From a virus, in IMG/VR virus record IMGVR_UViG_3300030012_001496, positions 1 through 29,265 of that record: DNA of 29,265 bases; one strand, 5' to 3'. Under the pieces are notes generated by a model that ran no database searches, was not told the DNA's origin, and saw nothing but the letters and a program-made list of their open reading frames with translations. Below are positions 1 to 5,467 of this stretch, in pieces. The stretch's first letter is position 1; every line of letters starts with the position of its first letter. The position numbers were made by a program, and so were the translations under genes.

Positions 1-165
1 GTGCTCTTGAAACGTGCAGTTGTTTACAATTATATGTGCCAAAGGAAATATACTTTGTTTAGCTAAATCTACTTCAAATATATCTCCACTTGTAACTGTG
101 TTAATGTTTGAATTACCTTGAAGATATGTTTTAAGTGTATCTAATATGTCGTAATATGTTGTCAT
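1..165 (-). CDS. Tail completion-like protein, N-terminal part (cut by window start)
   Basis: The gene starts at the ATG at 165 and is still open at base 1, giving 55 codons. The N-terminus begins MTTYYDILDTLKTYL and continues with GDIFEVDLAKQ and FPLAHIIVNN. I recognise this as a type of small virion protein common in flavobacterial phages that is probably involved in tail completion. This assignment rests on recollection of the family, not on a motif with known function. The ATG overlaps the stop codon of the -1 frame of the upstream chaperone gene (ATGA, 162-165), which implies translational coupling. The C-terminal part lies outside the window. Confidence 0.7.
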   Translation of the reverse strand, partial: MTTYYDILDTLKTYLQGNSNINTVTSGDIFEVDLAKQSIFPLAHIIVNNCTFQEH

Positions 166-425
166 GTTTTATATGCTTTTTTTATTTCTTGTTGCTCTAT
201 TTCTATTTTATCTTTTTCAAACGCTAAATAATTTAAACATTGGAATAATGGTAGCTTTGTAACCTTTTTAAAGTTCGAGACATCCCCTTTAGCGAGAGCA
301 TAGATTGATTGATACCATCCCCATTTTTTTCCAAATATTGCTCTAGCTGTTGCATATTCTCTTTCGTTAGATTCTTCTCCAAATATCTCGGTATAGCTAG
401 AAGTAATTCCGTCCCTAAACTGTAA
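162..425 (-). CDS. -1 frame extension of the tail assembly chaperone (frameshift product)
   Basis: This reading frame is open from upstream of the T9 run and ends at TGA 164-162. It has no ATG, GTG or TTG between the preceding in-frame stop and the well-formed coding part, so it is unlikely to start on its own. Its sequence looks like a folded protein: EIFGEESNEREYATA, then KKWGWYQSIYALAKGD, KLPLFQCLNYLAFEKDK and a charged helical tail. Entry by a -1 slip on U UUU UUU (codons TTT TTT at 430-425) would join 173 upstream codons to 87 codons here and give a protein of about 260 aa. The stop overlaps the next ATG as ATGA, the junction used throughout this genome. The layout matches lambda gpG/gpGT. 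A homopolymer sequencing error is the main alternative. Confidence 0.72.
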   Translation of the reverse strand, partial: LQFRDGITSSYTEIFGEESNEREYATARAIFGKKWGWYQSIYALAKGDVSNFKKVTKLPLFQCLNYLAFEKDKIEIEQQEIKKAYKT

Positions 426-943
426 AAAAAAACCATTGAACTTAAAACTACATTCATTGGCATTTCTTTCATTACTTCTTGTATTTCTTCATTTATTTCA
501 TAAGGAGCAATATCGTATTTATTTCCTAGTTTAAAATTAACTGGTCTGTATAATACAGCCATCGCTTTATGTATTTTTTGCCAATCAGATAAATTATTTT
601 CAATATCAATATACTCACCTAAACTTATATCATCTAGTTTTGGTATAAAACCCATATCTACTCCTTCCAAATCAAACCTTTGAACTAACTTAGGTTTCTC
701 TTCAAACGCTTTGTTTAATATATCTAATATTCTTTTATACCCTCTTACAGATATTTTAGAAACATCTTTTAAACTTACGTTACAAAATATTTCAACGAGC
801 TTCATATTTAAAAAGTCTATAAGCTCTTCTGTTTGTTCAGCGTCTTTGTGAGCTTCTACAACTTTCATATATTTTTGATATTGCCATAATTTAATATCTT
901 CAAGAGTTGTAGGTACTTCTAACTCAATAGTTTTTCTTGCCAT
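233..943 (-). CDS. Tail assembly chaperone-like protein (0-frame, gpG-like)
   Basis: The 0-frame product has 236 aa from the ATG at 943. The N-terminus (MARKTIELEVPTTLEDIKLWQYQKYM) and the helical middle resemble the large tail-chaperone or baseplate-hub-like proteins of flavobacterial phages. The segment around residues 160-175 (MPMNVVLSSMVFF) is a conserved-looking helix that ends at the T9 run. After the run, the 0-frame gives a Lys/Asn-rich tail that is less convincing as protein than the -1 frame. In long-tailed phages such proteins coat the tape measure during tail assembly and are often made in two lengths by frameshifting. The leader contains a 19-nt ACCTGA/TCAGGT dyad and a repeat cluster. 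The exact family is uncertain. Confidence 0.72.
   Translation of the reverse strand: MARKTIELEVPTTLEDIKLWQYQKYMKVVEAHKDAEQTEELIDFLNMKLVEIFCNVSLKDVSKISVRGYKRILDILNKAFEEKPKLVQRFDLEGVDMGFIPKLDDISLGEYIDIENNLSDWQKIHKAMAVLYRPVNFKLGNKYDIAPYEINEEIQEVMKEMPMNVVLSSMVFFYSLGTELLLAIPRYLEKNLTKENMQQLEQYLEKNGDGINQSMLSLKGMSRTLKRLQSYHYSNV
424..432 (-). promoter_or_regulatory. T9 slippery run for -1 frameshifting
   Basis: The coding strand reads ATG GTT TTT TTT TAC, with nine consecutive T. The heptamer T TTT TTT fits the X XXY YYZ rule for -1 slippage, and after slipping the next codon is TTA at 425-423. No obvious strong stem-loop was found by eye just downstream. Transcriptional slippage on T9 is also possible. 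Confidence 0.6.
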
Positions 944-982
944 ATAATAATTAATAATTTAGTTAATCTTTGTATCTCAATC

Positions 983-1012
983 TATTCACCTGAATATATG
1001 TCAGGTAGAATA
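983..1012. repeat. Inverted repeat (operator or leader hairpin) before the tail chaperone gene
   Basis: TATTC-ACCTGA (983-993) and TCAGGT-A-GAATA (1001-1012) are complementary around a 7-nt AT loop, with one bulged base. On the minus strand the arms are TATTC-T-ACCTGA and TCAGGT-GAATA. No T-run follows on the minus strand, so it is not a typical terminator. It lies 40 nt upstream of the ATG at 943, where an operator or 5'-UTR hairpin would act. Confidence 0.55.
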
Positions 1013-1042
1013 TGTTATTATTTATGTATGTTACATATATGT

Positions 1043-1105
1043 TATACACTAAGTATATCTATACACTATGTATATCTAAACATAGTGTTATATATACACT
1101 ATGTA
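1043..1105. repeat. Control region A: four copies of TATACACTATGTA
   Basis: Copies are at 1043-1055 (one mismatch, CTAAG), 1060-1072, 1079-1090 (inverted) and 1093-1105. The same repeat occurs three times at 13336-13401, and the 20-mer TAATACATAGTGTATATATA (minus strand) is identical in both regions. TTATACACT also resembles a DnaA box (TTATNCACA) with one mismatch. The surrounding 188-bp gap between the stop at 1132 and the ATG at 943 contains no ORF. It probably carries promoter or operator functions for the tail unit. Confidence 0.65.
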
Positions 1106-1131
1106 TTATATATATAATATATATATTCTGA

Positions 1132-1377
1132 CTATTTGACATTTGGAGATAATTTCTTGTAATAGTGAACATATATTTCACATACTTTCTCACTCCATTC
1201 TTTTGCTCCATAAGTCTTAGGGCTTCTTGTTATATTTCCATTATTATCAACTTCAATGTAAAACTCCGTCTGTGTCTTTGGCACAGGATACACTTTGATT
1301 CCATTATTAATACAAAACCCTGCGGCATTTAAAGTATGATTCAAAACAGTATAAAACATTTTACCCATTAGATTCAT
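1132..1377 (-). CDS. Small conserved-looking phage protein, unknown function
   Basis: This is an 81-aa protein if the ATG at 1377 is used; the ATG at 1368 (MGKMFYTVL) is an equally good start. Residues NAAGFCINNGIKVYP and FYIEVDNNGNITRSPKTYGAKEW look like a compact alpha/beta protein. There is no membrane segment or known motif. It stands alone, with a gene-free stretch upstream and control region A downstream. Its last codons (ATCTCCAAATGTCA on the coding strand) match the last codons of the winged-helix gene at 13402, so the two control-region duplications reach into both gene ends. The function is unknown. Confidence 0.65.
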   Translation of the reverse strand: MNLMGKMFYTVLNHTLNAAGFCINNGIKVYPVPKTQTEFYIEVDNNGNITRSPKTYGAKEWSEKVCEIYVHYYKKLSPNVK

Positions 1378-1796
1378 AAAGGTATTAAATTCACATTGGA
1401 CTTACAAATGTCAGATGGAAACCTTAGTTTGTAGAGAGAGTGGAGTAATAAAGCAGAGAGGCACACAAACAGGCATACTCAATTAATATTTACTTTTTTA
1501 ACACCCATACAAACAAAAATAAATCGTTTCTAAGCGATTTTAGGCGCAAAATGGGGTGTATATATAGAATTAAATTAAAATGCTCTTAAATAGCTTGTAA
1601 TATAGCTTAAATTGTGTCTTTTGCGTAGGATTTAGAGGAATAATAAAAAAATTTAGTTTAATTAATCTTTTTTTCTTGATTATCAGCAAGTTAGATTTTT
1701 ACAGCTATGATTTAATAATTAATAAACAGGTCCAAATAATTAATAAAAATTAAATGAATCATAACATATATTATGTTAAATAGTTTGAACAAGAGC
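1378..1796. other. Gene-free AT-rich stretch
   Basis: I see no coding sequence on either strand. The stretch holds a TATTAAATTCACA element (1383-1395). It also holds a nested inverted structure at 1501-1559: an outer ACACCC...GGGTGT pair and an inner AAATCG/CGATTT hairpin at 1521-1540. At its low-numbered side is the leader of the gene at 1377. At its high-numbered side is a post-terminator repeat shared with 3674-3731. No tRNA-like cloverleaf was found. A small structured RNA is possible but unproven. Confidence 0.4.
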
Positions 1797-1809
1797 AAAA
1801 AAAAAGGGA
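1752..1809. repeat. Post-terminator repeat, copy 1
   Basis: This is roughly 58 nt that match 3674-3731 at about 70% by eye. The core is AAATGAA..ATAAC..A.ATTATGTTAAAT, followed by CAAGA/G.C and the A-run of a terminator. The part AACATAATATATGTTAT (minus strand) is nearly palindromic. In both copies it sits immediately 3' of a terminator, where a promoter or operator for the next unit could lie. Confidence 0.45.
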
Positions 1810-1822
1810 GCTAATTGCTCCC
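1797..1822 (-). terminator. Rho-independent terminator
   Basis: On the minus strand GGGAGC-AATTA-GCTCCC is followed by nine T. The stem has six perfect pairs. The TAG stop of the 93-aa gene (1813-1811) runs into the stem, so translation and termination are tightly abutted. Confidence 0.88.
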
Positions 1823-2092
1823 CTCAATGTTCTTAGGTTTTCGTTTTCTAAATTCTTTGGTCTTATTATTAAACCAACTTTGCTTTATTATTTTGTCATC
1901 AATCAAGACACAAAAGGAGGACCAATCTCCAAAAGTTTTTTTAGTCTGTTTGATTGTACAGAAATGGTTGGAATAACTAGAACTTGAACCAACTAACATT
2001 TTTATTTCTGAATGTTCACGAACTCCATAAGATTTATTTGAGCTCTTGTAAGCACAGGAATTGATTTGATTCCAAATAGGATATTGTTTCAT
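1811..2092 (-). CDS. Small phage protein, unknown function
   Basis: This 93-aa protein starts MKQYPIWNQINSCAYKSS and has a central LVGSSSSYSNHF stretch and a basic C-terminus. I recall similar short proteins (MKQYPIWN...VLVGTSASNS) in marine phages and plasmids, none with a known function. The ATG at 2092 lies four bases after the stop of a 50-aa membrane ORF, in a three-gene unit (2520 to 1811). The unit starts at a promoter candidate near 2606 and ends in a strong terminator that begins inside this gene's stop. Confidence 0.7.
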   Translation of the reverse strand: MKQYPIWNQINSCAYKSSNKSYGVREHSEIKMLVGSSSSYSNHFCTIKQTKKTFGDWSSFCVLIDDKIIKQSWFNNKTKEFRKRKPKNIEGSN

Positions 2093-2096
2093 TGTT

Positions 2097-2249
2097 TTAT
2101 AGTTTAAAGATTAATAATAAAAATTGATAGAATAAAGGCATAATTACCTCAAATAGTAGTAAACCGCCCAACACTATCAAAAAGAGTGTAAAAAGCCCAA
2201 AAGAATAAATCTCAAGGGCTTTAATAATTAAGTTTTTAATTGTTTTCAT
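2097..2249 (-). CDS. Small hydrophobic membrane protein (50 aa)
   Basis: ATG 2249 to TAA 2097 encodes 50 aa: MKTIKNLIIKALEIYSFG followed by long runs of Leu/Ile/Phe/Val (about residues 17-49). The whole chain from residue 17 could form one or two membrane helices, interrupted by GG at 28-29 and EV..MP at 34-38. It overlaps the end of the preceding gene by 14 bp and stops four bases before the next ATG, so it fits tightly into the operon. It could be a holin-like or membrane-acting early protein. No family is recognised. Confidence 0.6.
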   Translation of the reverse strand: MKTIKNLIIKALEIYSFGLFTLFLIVLGGLLLFEVIMPLFYQFLLLIFKL

Positions 2250-2520
2250 AATATTCTGTGTAAGATAATGAACGAGGGAGAAAACATTTCTCCTCTCTTA
2301 AAATTCCTCCGATGTCGTGAGCTAGACAGATTCTCATGTCTATATCTTCGATTCGGTCTGGGTTAGCTTTTTTATAATTCTCTAATCCAATTATTGATTT
2401 TCCGAGTTCTTCATCCATTTCAAAATAAATAAATTGAAACATTGCGAGGTCGTTAAGATGTCCTTCACTTACTAAATATTTAGTAACAATTTTTTTCACT
2501 TGTTTTCTAATTGTATCCAT
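2236..2520 (-). CDS. Small phage protein, unknown function
   Basis: This 94-aa protein begins MDTIRKQVKKIVTKYLVSEG. It is mostly helical and mixed-charge, with no Cys pairs or membrane segment. It is the first gene of a unit read from the promoter candidate at 2606-2575, which would leave a leader of roughly 50 nt. The C-terminus overlaps the 50-aa membrane ORF by 14 bp. I do not recognise a family. The position among early-type small genes suggests host interaction, which is inference. Confidence 0.65.
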   Translation of the reverse strand: MDTIRKQVKKIVTKYLVSEGHLNDLAMFQFIYFEMDEELGKSIIGLENYKKANPDRIEDIDMRICLAHDIGGILREEKCFLPRSLSYTEYYENN

Positions 2521-2574
2521 GTTTTTAAATTTTAGATTTTACTTTGTTTTCCGAGATGTCAATGAACTTAGAAA

Positions 2575-2606
2575 CAATATTACAAAACGCAACTGACATA
2601 TACAAG
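2575..2606 (-). promoter_or_regulatory. Promoter candidate, TTG-N20-TAATATTG
   Basis: On the minus strand CTTG (2606-2603) and TAATATTG (2582-2575) are 20 nt apart, close to the Bacteroidetes pattern of -33 TTG and -7 TAnnTTTG. A 21-nt block containing TGTCAGTTGCGTTTTG is identical at 3461-3492, also before a small gene. It drives the 2520-1811 unit. Confidence 0.65.
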
Positions 2607-2674
2607 AACTTTTTTAATTATTTTTTTATTAGCTTTATAAATTAGGTTTGTTGTATCTTGCCAAAATTAAGCAC

Positions 2675-2703
2675 AAAAAAACCCCATTGAATTAACAAAG
2701 GGG
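2675..2703 (-). terminator. Rho-independent terminator
   Basis: On the minus strand CCCC-T-TTG-TTAATT-CAA-T-GGGG is followed by seven T. The apical part contains the recurring CTTTGTnAATTnAAT element. It closes the 141-aa gene that ends at 2729. Confidence 0.82.
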
Positions 2704-2728
2704 TATTAAATTTAAGTATTGAATTTAT

Positions 2729-3154
2729 TTATTCTCTTAATTTTTTAAGTTTATTCTTTAGTTTTTTTATCTTCATTTTTGAATCATCTATTTCTCTAAG
2801 TGTTAAATTTATAACCTCTTTCAACCTCTCTGGACTACTTAAATAATCCTTAATTTCGTTACATTTAGCTAAAACCCATTTCTCATTGTGGCTTTCATTA
2901 TTGTAACTATGTAGGGTGTCAAAACCAATTACTATTCCATCTTCAAATTCACGATGATAAGTTATATCTTCATTACACAAACTCCCATTAAAACCCCAAT
3001 CGTCAATATAGCAGATTAAATAATCATAGGCAAAATGTTCTTTCGGGATTTCTAAATATCCATTTCCCCAACTTCCAACACCTTCAGACATATGAGGTTT
3101 ATGTTGAATTGTTTTAATTATTATTTCTGTTTTATTTTTTATATCTGTTTTCAT
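2729..3154 (-). CDS. Unknown protein with C-terminal basic coiled coil
   Basis: This 141-aa protein starts at ATG 3154 after an A-rich leader. The central part (about residues 24-80) reads GVGSWGNGYLEIPKEHF ... CYIDDWGFNGSL ... IVIGFDTLHS. It vaguely resembles small proteins with the pattern GYxxxPxxH...IGFDTxH seen in phages and plasmids. The last 40 residues are a Lys/Glu-rich helix (LREIDDSKMKIKKLKNKLK) likely to form a coiled coil. It lies downstream of a weak terminator after the gene at 3218 and before a strong one, so it may be expressed by read-through. The function is unknown. Confidence 0.65.
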   Translation of the reverse strand: MKTDIKNKTEIIIKTIQHKPHMSEGVGSWGNGYLEIPKEHFAYDYLICYIDDWGFNGSLCNEDITYHREFEDGIVIGFDTLHSYNNESHNEKWVLAKCNEIKDYLSSPERLKEVINLTLREIDDSKMKIKKLKNKLKKLRE

Positions 3155-3182
3155 ATTTATTGTTTTTATTGTTTTAGTGTTT

Positions 3183-3210
3183 TAAATTAAAGGGGGTTTT
3201 TACACCCCCC
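3183..3210 (-). terminator. Terminator with a short T tract (possible attenuator)
   Basis: On the minus strand GGGGG-TGTAAAAA-CCCCC is followed by TTTAATTT. The stem is strong but the T tract is interrupted, so partial read-through into the gene at 3154 is likely. No promoter was found between it and that gene. Confidence 0.7.
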
Positions 3211-3217
3211 AGGTTGA

Positions 3218-3433
3218 TTATAATCTGTCTAAAAAGTCATTTACTAAATCTTCAAATACATATCTATCTTCACCAACCATGTCAAGATATTTACTTGCTT
3301 CTTCGTTCAGTTCTGCTCTTAAATCAGAATCGTTTAAATTGTCGTTGATACCTTTTTGATAAACAGGTTCTAAGACATAGTTAAAAATGATGTCACTTGT
3401 CATGGCATCAACTTTTGAAAGTGTGTAATTCAT
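3218..3433 (-). CDS. Small acidic phage protein, unknown function
   Basis: I chose the ATG at 3433 (MNYTLSKVDAMTSDIIF), which gives 71 aa. The longer frame from the TTG at 3478 would begin inside the promoter. The protein is acidic and helical (NDNLNDSDLRAELNEEASKYLD) and has no known motif. It is read from the promoter candidate at 3492-3461 and followed within 8 nt by a GGGGG/CCCCC hairpin. It is probably an early protein. No family is recognised. Confidence 0.6.
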   Translation of the reverse strand: MNYTLSKVDAMTSDIIFNYVLEPVYQKGINDNLNDSDLRAELNEEASKYLDMVGEDRYVFEDLVNDFLDRL

Positions 3434-3460
3434 ATTATATAGTTTTAAAATTAATATTTT

Positions 3461-3492
3461 CAATACTACAAAACGCAACTGACATATGCAAG
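3461..3492 (-). promoter_or_regulatory. Promoter candidate, TTG-N20-TAGTATTG
   Basis: CTTG (3492-3489) and TAGTATTG (3468-3461) are 20 nt apart on the minus strand. The region matches the promoter at 2606-2575 in 30 of 32 positions, including TGTCAGTTGCGTTTTG. It lies about 28 nt before the ATG at 3433. Confidence 0.65.
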
Positions 3493-3673
3493 TGTTTTGT
3501 CAAATATTTTTTTTATGGTCATTTTTCTACCTCAGGAAAATTGTCGCTATTGGCATAACTTTTTTTTTGAAGGGTAATATATTACAGAACATAGATGATT
3601 CATTAAATCGCTTAAAAAGTGCCTTAAATGGCATATGGAGATTTAATACAATATCCAACTTTTAGTATTTATA

Positions 3674-3731
3674 AAATGAACTATAACTTACATTATGTTA
3701 AATTATTAAAATCAAGACAAAAAAAAGAGGG
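3674..3731. repeat. Post-terminator repeat, copy 2
   Basis: This matches 1752-1809 (AAATGAA, ATAAC, ATTATGTTAAAT, then CAAGACAAAAAAA). The rest of the 3493-3718 gap contains no ORF. It holds short GCTTAAA / GCCTTAAATGGC sequences and T8 or T9 runs. Confidence 0.45.
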
Positions 3732-3748
3732 TTAAAATTAACCCCCTC
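3719..3748 (-). terminator. Rho-independent terminator
   Basis: On the minus strand GAGGG-GG-TTAATTTTAA-CCCTC is followed by eight T. It lies about 22 nt after the stop of the 92-aa gene. Confidence 0.82.
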
Positions 3749-3769
3749 AAAAACATGAACATATAATTT

Positions 3770-4048
3770 TTAATTATTAAAATCCTCCAACAAAGTTTCA
3801 GGTTCTTGCCAATCTACCATAGAAAATAATGTATATGCTAAGTCTTCATCGCCTTTAGCTATATTCATAAAATCTTTATAGCTGTATTTTGTGTCTGATA
3901 ATTCAGGGATGTAACATATGCCCTTTTTGTTTTCAAAAGCTTTGTCATCTTTAAAACAGTACCCATTTTCTGTCGCTGTTTTTAAATACTTTCTTAGCTC
4001 TCTATTTTGTTTTGCATGGTGCAAAATGTTTCGTTCTATTCTGTGCAT
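3770..4048 (-). CDS. Small phage protein, unknown function
   Basis: This 92-aa protein starts MHRIERNILHHAKQNREL with a basic helical N-terminus and continues into an acidic C-terminal half (KYSYKDFMNIAKGDEDLAYTLF). It is a single-gene unit with its own sigma-70-like promoter (TTGACA/TATACT, 4111-4082) and its own terminator (3748-3719). Its isolation suggests independent, strong expression. No family is recognised. Confidence 0.65.
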   Translation of the reverse strand: MHRIERNILHHAKQNRELRKYLKTATENGYCFKDDKAFENKKGICYIPELSDTKYSYKDFMNIAKGDEDLAYTLFSMVDWQEPETLLEDFNN

Positions 4049-4081
4049 ATTATATATTTTTAGTTAAACATTGGCAAGTTA

Positions 4082-4111
4082 AGTATAATATTCCACATGA
4101 CCAAATGTCAA
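4082..4111 (-). promoter_or_regulatory. Promoter candidate, TTGACA-N18-TATACT
   Basis: On the minus strand TTGACA (4111-4106) and TATACT (4087-4082) have an 18-nt spacer. This is a near-consensus sigma-70 promoter and also fits the Bacteroidetes TTG/TA layout. The ATG at 4048 is about 34 nt downstream. Confidence 0.65.
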
Positions 4112-4145
4112 GTGTAAATAATTTTTATTTATATTTATAGGTTAT

Positions 4146-4183
4146 AAAAAACCCCCCATAGAATTTATTAAATTCACAGAGGG
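4146..4183 (-). terminator. Rho-independent terminator with an extended stem
   Basis: On the minus strand an outer CCCTC/GGGGGG arm encloses GAATTT-AAT-AAATTC, followed by six T. It closes the small-gene operon 5855-4217. The apical part contains the recurring GTGAATTTAATA element. Confidence 0.8.
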
Positions 4184-4216
4184 TAAAAACATGGATTGAA
4201 TTTATATCTATTAAAT

Positions 4217-4480
4217 TTATTCCTCTATTAAATTTATTTGTATTGAATTGCCATTACGACAAACAGGAACTTCATCATCTAAATAATAACAAGTGTTGTC
4301 ATTAGGATTCCACACAAATATTCTACCTCTTGCCATACTTATTAAATTTATAATATCATCATCTGATAATAAACTATAAAATTCACAAAGGGCTTGATGT
4401 CTTGTTTTTGTTTCTTTTTTTGTTTTCATGTCTTCTAAGTCTTTGTTATATTCTTTTAATTCTTCTAAAGTTGTTTTCAT
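4217..4480 (-). CDS. Small phage protein, unknown function
   Basis: This 87-aa protein starts MKTTLEELKEYNKDLEDM with a charged helix and has a second half (GRIFVWNPNDNTCYYLDDEVPV) likely to be beta-stranded. It is the last gene of the 5855-4217 operon and begins at an ATGA overlap with the preceding stop. Downstream, the 3' end carries several ATTAAATTTA repeats that lead into a terminator. No family is recognised. Confidence 0.65.
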   Translation of the reverse strand: MKTTLEELKEYNKDLEDMKTKKETKTRHQALCEFYSLLSDDDIINLISMARGRIFVWNPNDNTCYYLDDEVPVCRNGNSIQINLIEE

Positions 4481-4674
4481 TGTTTTAAATCTTTGTAATA
4501 TGTTTTATATTCTTCTTCGGATAATAGATTCATATATTCTATTCTCCTATTTCTACAATATTCTGATTTAGTCCATTCGGCACTTCTATCAGTATTAAAT
4601 TGTTTTAAGTATATGTTTTCGCCTAATTCTTTTATGGCAAATATATATTTATACTTTTTGCTTTCTGTACTCAT
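4477..4674 (-). CDS. Small phage protein, unknown function
   Basis: This 65-aa protein starts MSTESKKYKYIFAIKELG and ends LLSEEEYKTYYKDLKQ. It is basic and acidic mixed, without known motifs. It overlaps the upstream 56-aa gene by 26 bp and the downstream gene by ATGA, which supports real translation. No family is recognised. Confidence 0.6.
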   Translation of the reverse strand: MSTESKKYKYIFAIKELGENIYLKQFNTDRSAEWTKSEYCRNRRIEYMNLLSEEEYKTYYKDLKQ

Positions 4675-4819
4675 GCTCTAGGTTTTTATGATATACATCA
4701 AGTTTAGCTTCTAACTCTGCAATTTTATCTTCATATTCCTTATTCTTTTCTGTTGCATTGTTTAATAATTGTCTTAAGTGGTTTATTTCCACTCTAACTA
4801 TGTCTGGTGTTCTAGTCAT
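4649..4819 (-). CDS. Small coiled-coil protein (56 aa)
   Basis: ATG 4819 to TAA 4649. The sequence MTRTPDIVRVEINHLRQLL is followed by Lys/Glu-rich heptads (KNKEYEDKIAELEAKLDVY) and predicts one long coiled-coil helix. It overlaps its upstream neighbour by 8 bp and its downstream neighbour by 26 bp in a close-packed operon. The function is unknown. Confidence 0.6.
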   Translation of the reverse strand: MTRTPDIVRVEINHLRQLLNNATEKNKEYEDKIAELEAKLDVYHKNLEHEYRKQKV

Positions 4820-4970
4820 CTGTTCTTATTTTACTTGTTAAAAATTCTATTGTGTCCATAATGAACAAGTCCTTAGCTTTCTTGCTATCCATGTATTTTG
4901 GGATACATAACCAATATTGCTCTTTGTTTGCGCCAAAGAACCTTTTTAATATTCTTCCTAATGTTTTCAT
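4812..4970 (-). CDS. Small phage protein (52 aa), unknown function
   Basis: ATG 4970 to TAG 4812. The N-terminus is basic (MKTLGRILKRFFGANKEQYW) and the rest helical (PKYMDSKKAKDLFIMDTIEF). The N-terminal 15 residues could be amphipathic and membrane-associated. It begins at an ATGA junction with the upstream gene. No family is recognised. Confidence 0.6.
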   Translation of the reverse strand: MKTLGRILKRFFGANKEQYWLCIPKYMDSKKAKDLFIMDTIEFLTSKIRTDD

Positions 4971-5119
4971 ATTCTATTATTAAATTCGTTTTGTAGTTTT
5001 CTAAAGTATTTTAAATCTTTACTATTTGAATAATCATATTGAATTTTGTCTGATAATTCAGTAAGCTCATCTTTTAAATCTTCAATATCCATTTCTCTTA
5101 TTTGCCAAATTGTTTTCAT
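4967..5119 (-). CDS. Small helical protein (50 aa), unknown function
   Basis: ATG 5119 to TGA 4967. MKTIWQIREMDIEDLKDELT is followed by a charged helix that ends KYFRKLQNEFNNRI. It is joined to both neighbours by ATGA overlaps. It is probably one helical hairpin. No family is recognised. Confidence 0.6.
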   Translation of the reverse strand: MKTIWQIREMDIEDLKDELTELSDKIQYDYSNSKDLKYFRKLQNEFNNRI

Positions 5120-5295
5120 AAGTTATCTGCATTTTTATTAAAGTTATCTTTATACTCATCATCTCCATCAGCATATCCAGAAGCTTCAGCATCTATGTTT
5201 CTATAAACTCGTGAAACATATTCTCCGTATGTTCTCCACCAATCAACCTCACTTTCAAGTTTATTCATTTTTTGTCTTAATTCTTTTATGCTCAT
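5116..5295 (-). CDS. Small acidic protein (59 aa), unknown function
   Basis: ATG 5295 to TGA 5116. The protein starts MSIKELRQKMNKLESEVDWW as a coiled-coil-like helix and ends in an Asp/Asn-rich tail (YADGDDEYKDNFNKNADN). The WW and acidic tail are its most distinctive features. It overlaps the downstream gene by ATGA and lies 1 nt after the upstream stop. No family is recognised. Confidence 0.6.
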   Translation of the reverse strand: MSIKELRQKMNKLESEVDWWRTYGEYVSRVYRNIDAEASGYADGDDEYKDNFNKNADNL

Positions 5296-5296
5296 T

Positions 5297-5467
5297 TTAT
5301 ATAATTATTATTTCTGATTCTGAACAAAAGTTACCACTATCCATTATATAATATCCATCCTCATCGTAACCTTTTATTGTTACTTCACTACCCTCAATAT
5401 AATTTGGGTGTTCATGTAGGTTATCTACAATCATTACTTTAGTTCCAACAGGTATTAAATTATTCAT
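5297..5467 (-). CDS. Small beta-barrel-like protein (56 aa)
   Basis: ATG 5467 to TAA 5297. The alternation of strands and turns (LIPVGTKVMIVDNLHEHP, GSEVTIKGYDEDGYYIM) resembles an SH3-like or KOW-like five-strand barrel. No catalytic motif is seen. The ATG overlaps the stop of the preceding gene as TAATG. The fold is inferred from the pattern only. Confidence 0.6.
   Translation of the reverse strand: MNNLIPVGTKVMIVDNLHEHPNYIEGSEVTIKGYDEDGYYIMDSGNFCSESEIIII

Noticed and set aside
1378-1800. A tRNA gene in the gene-free region.
   Set aside because: No T-loop (GTTCGAA-like) or consistent acceptor stem is seen. The AAATCG hairpin has an 8-nt loop and no flanking D- or T-arms.
3434-3478. Upstream TTG start for the small gene at 3218.
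   Set aside because: It would lie within the promoter. The ATG at 3433 has the usual A/T-rich leader and an ordinary N-terminus.
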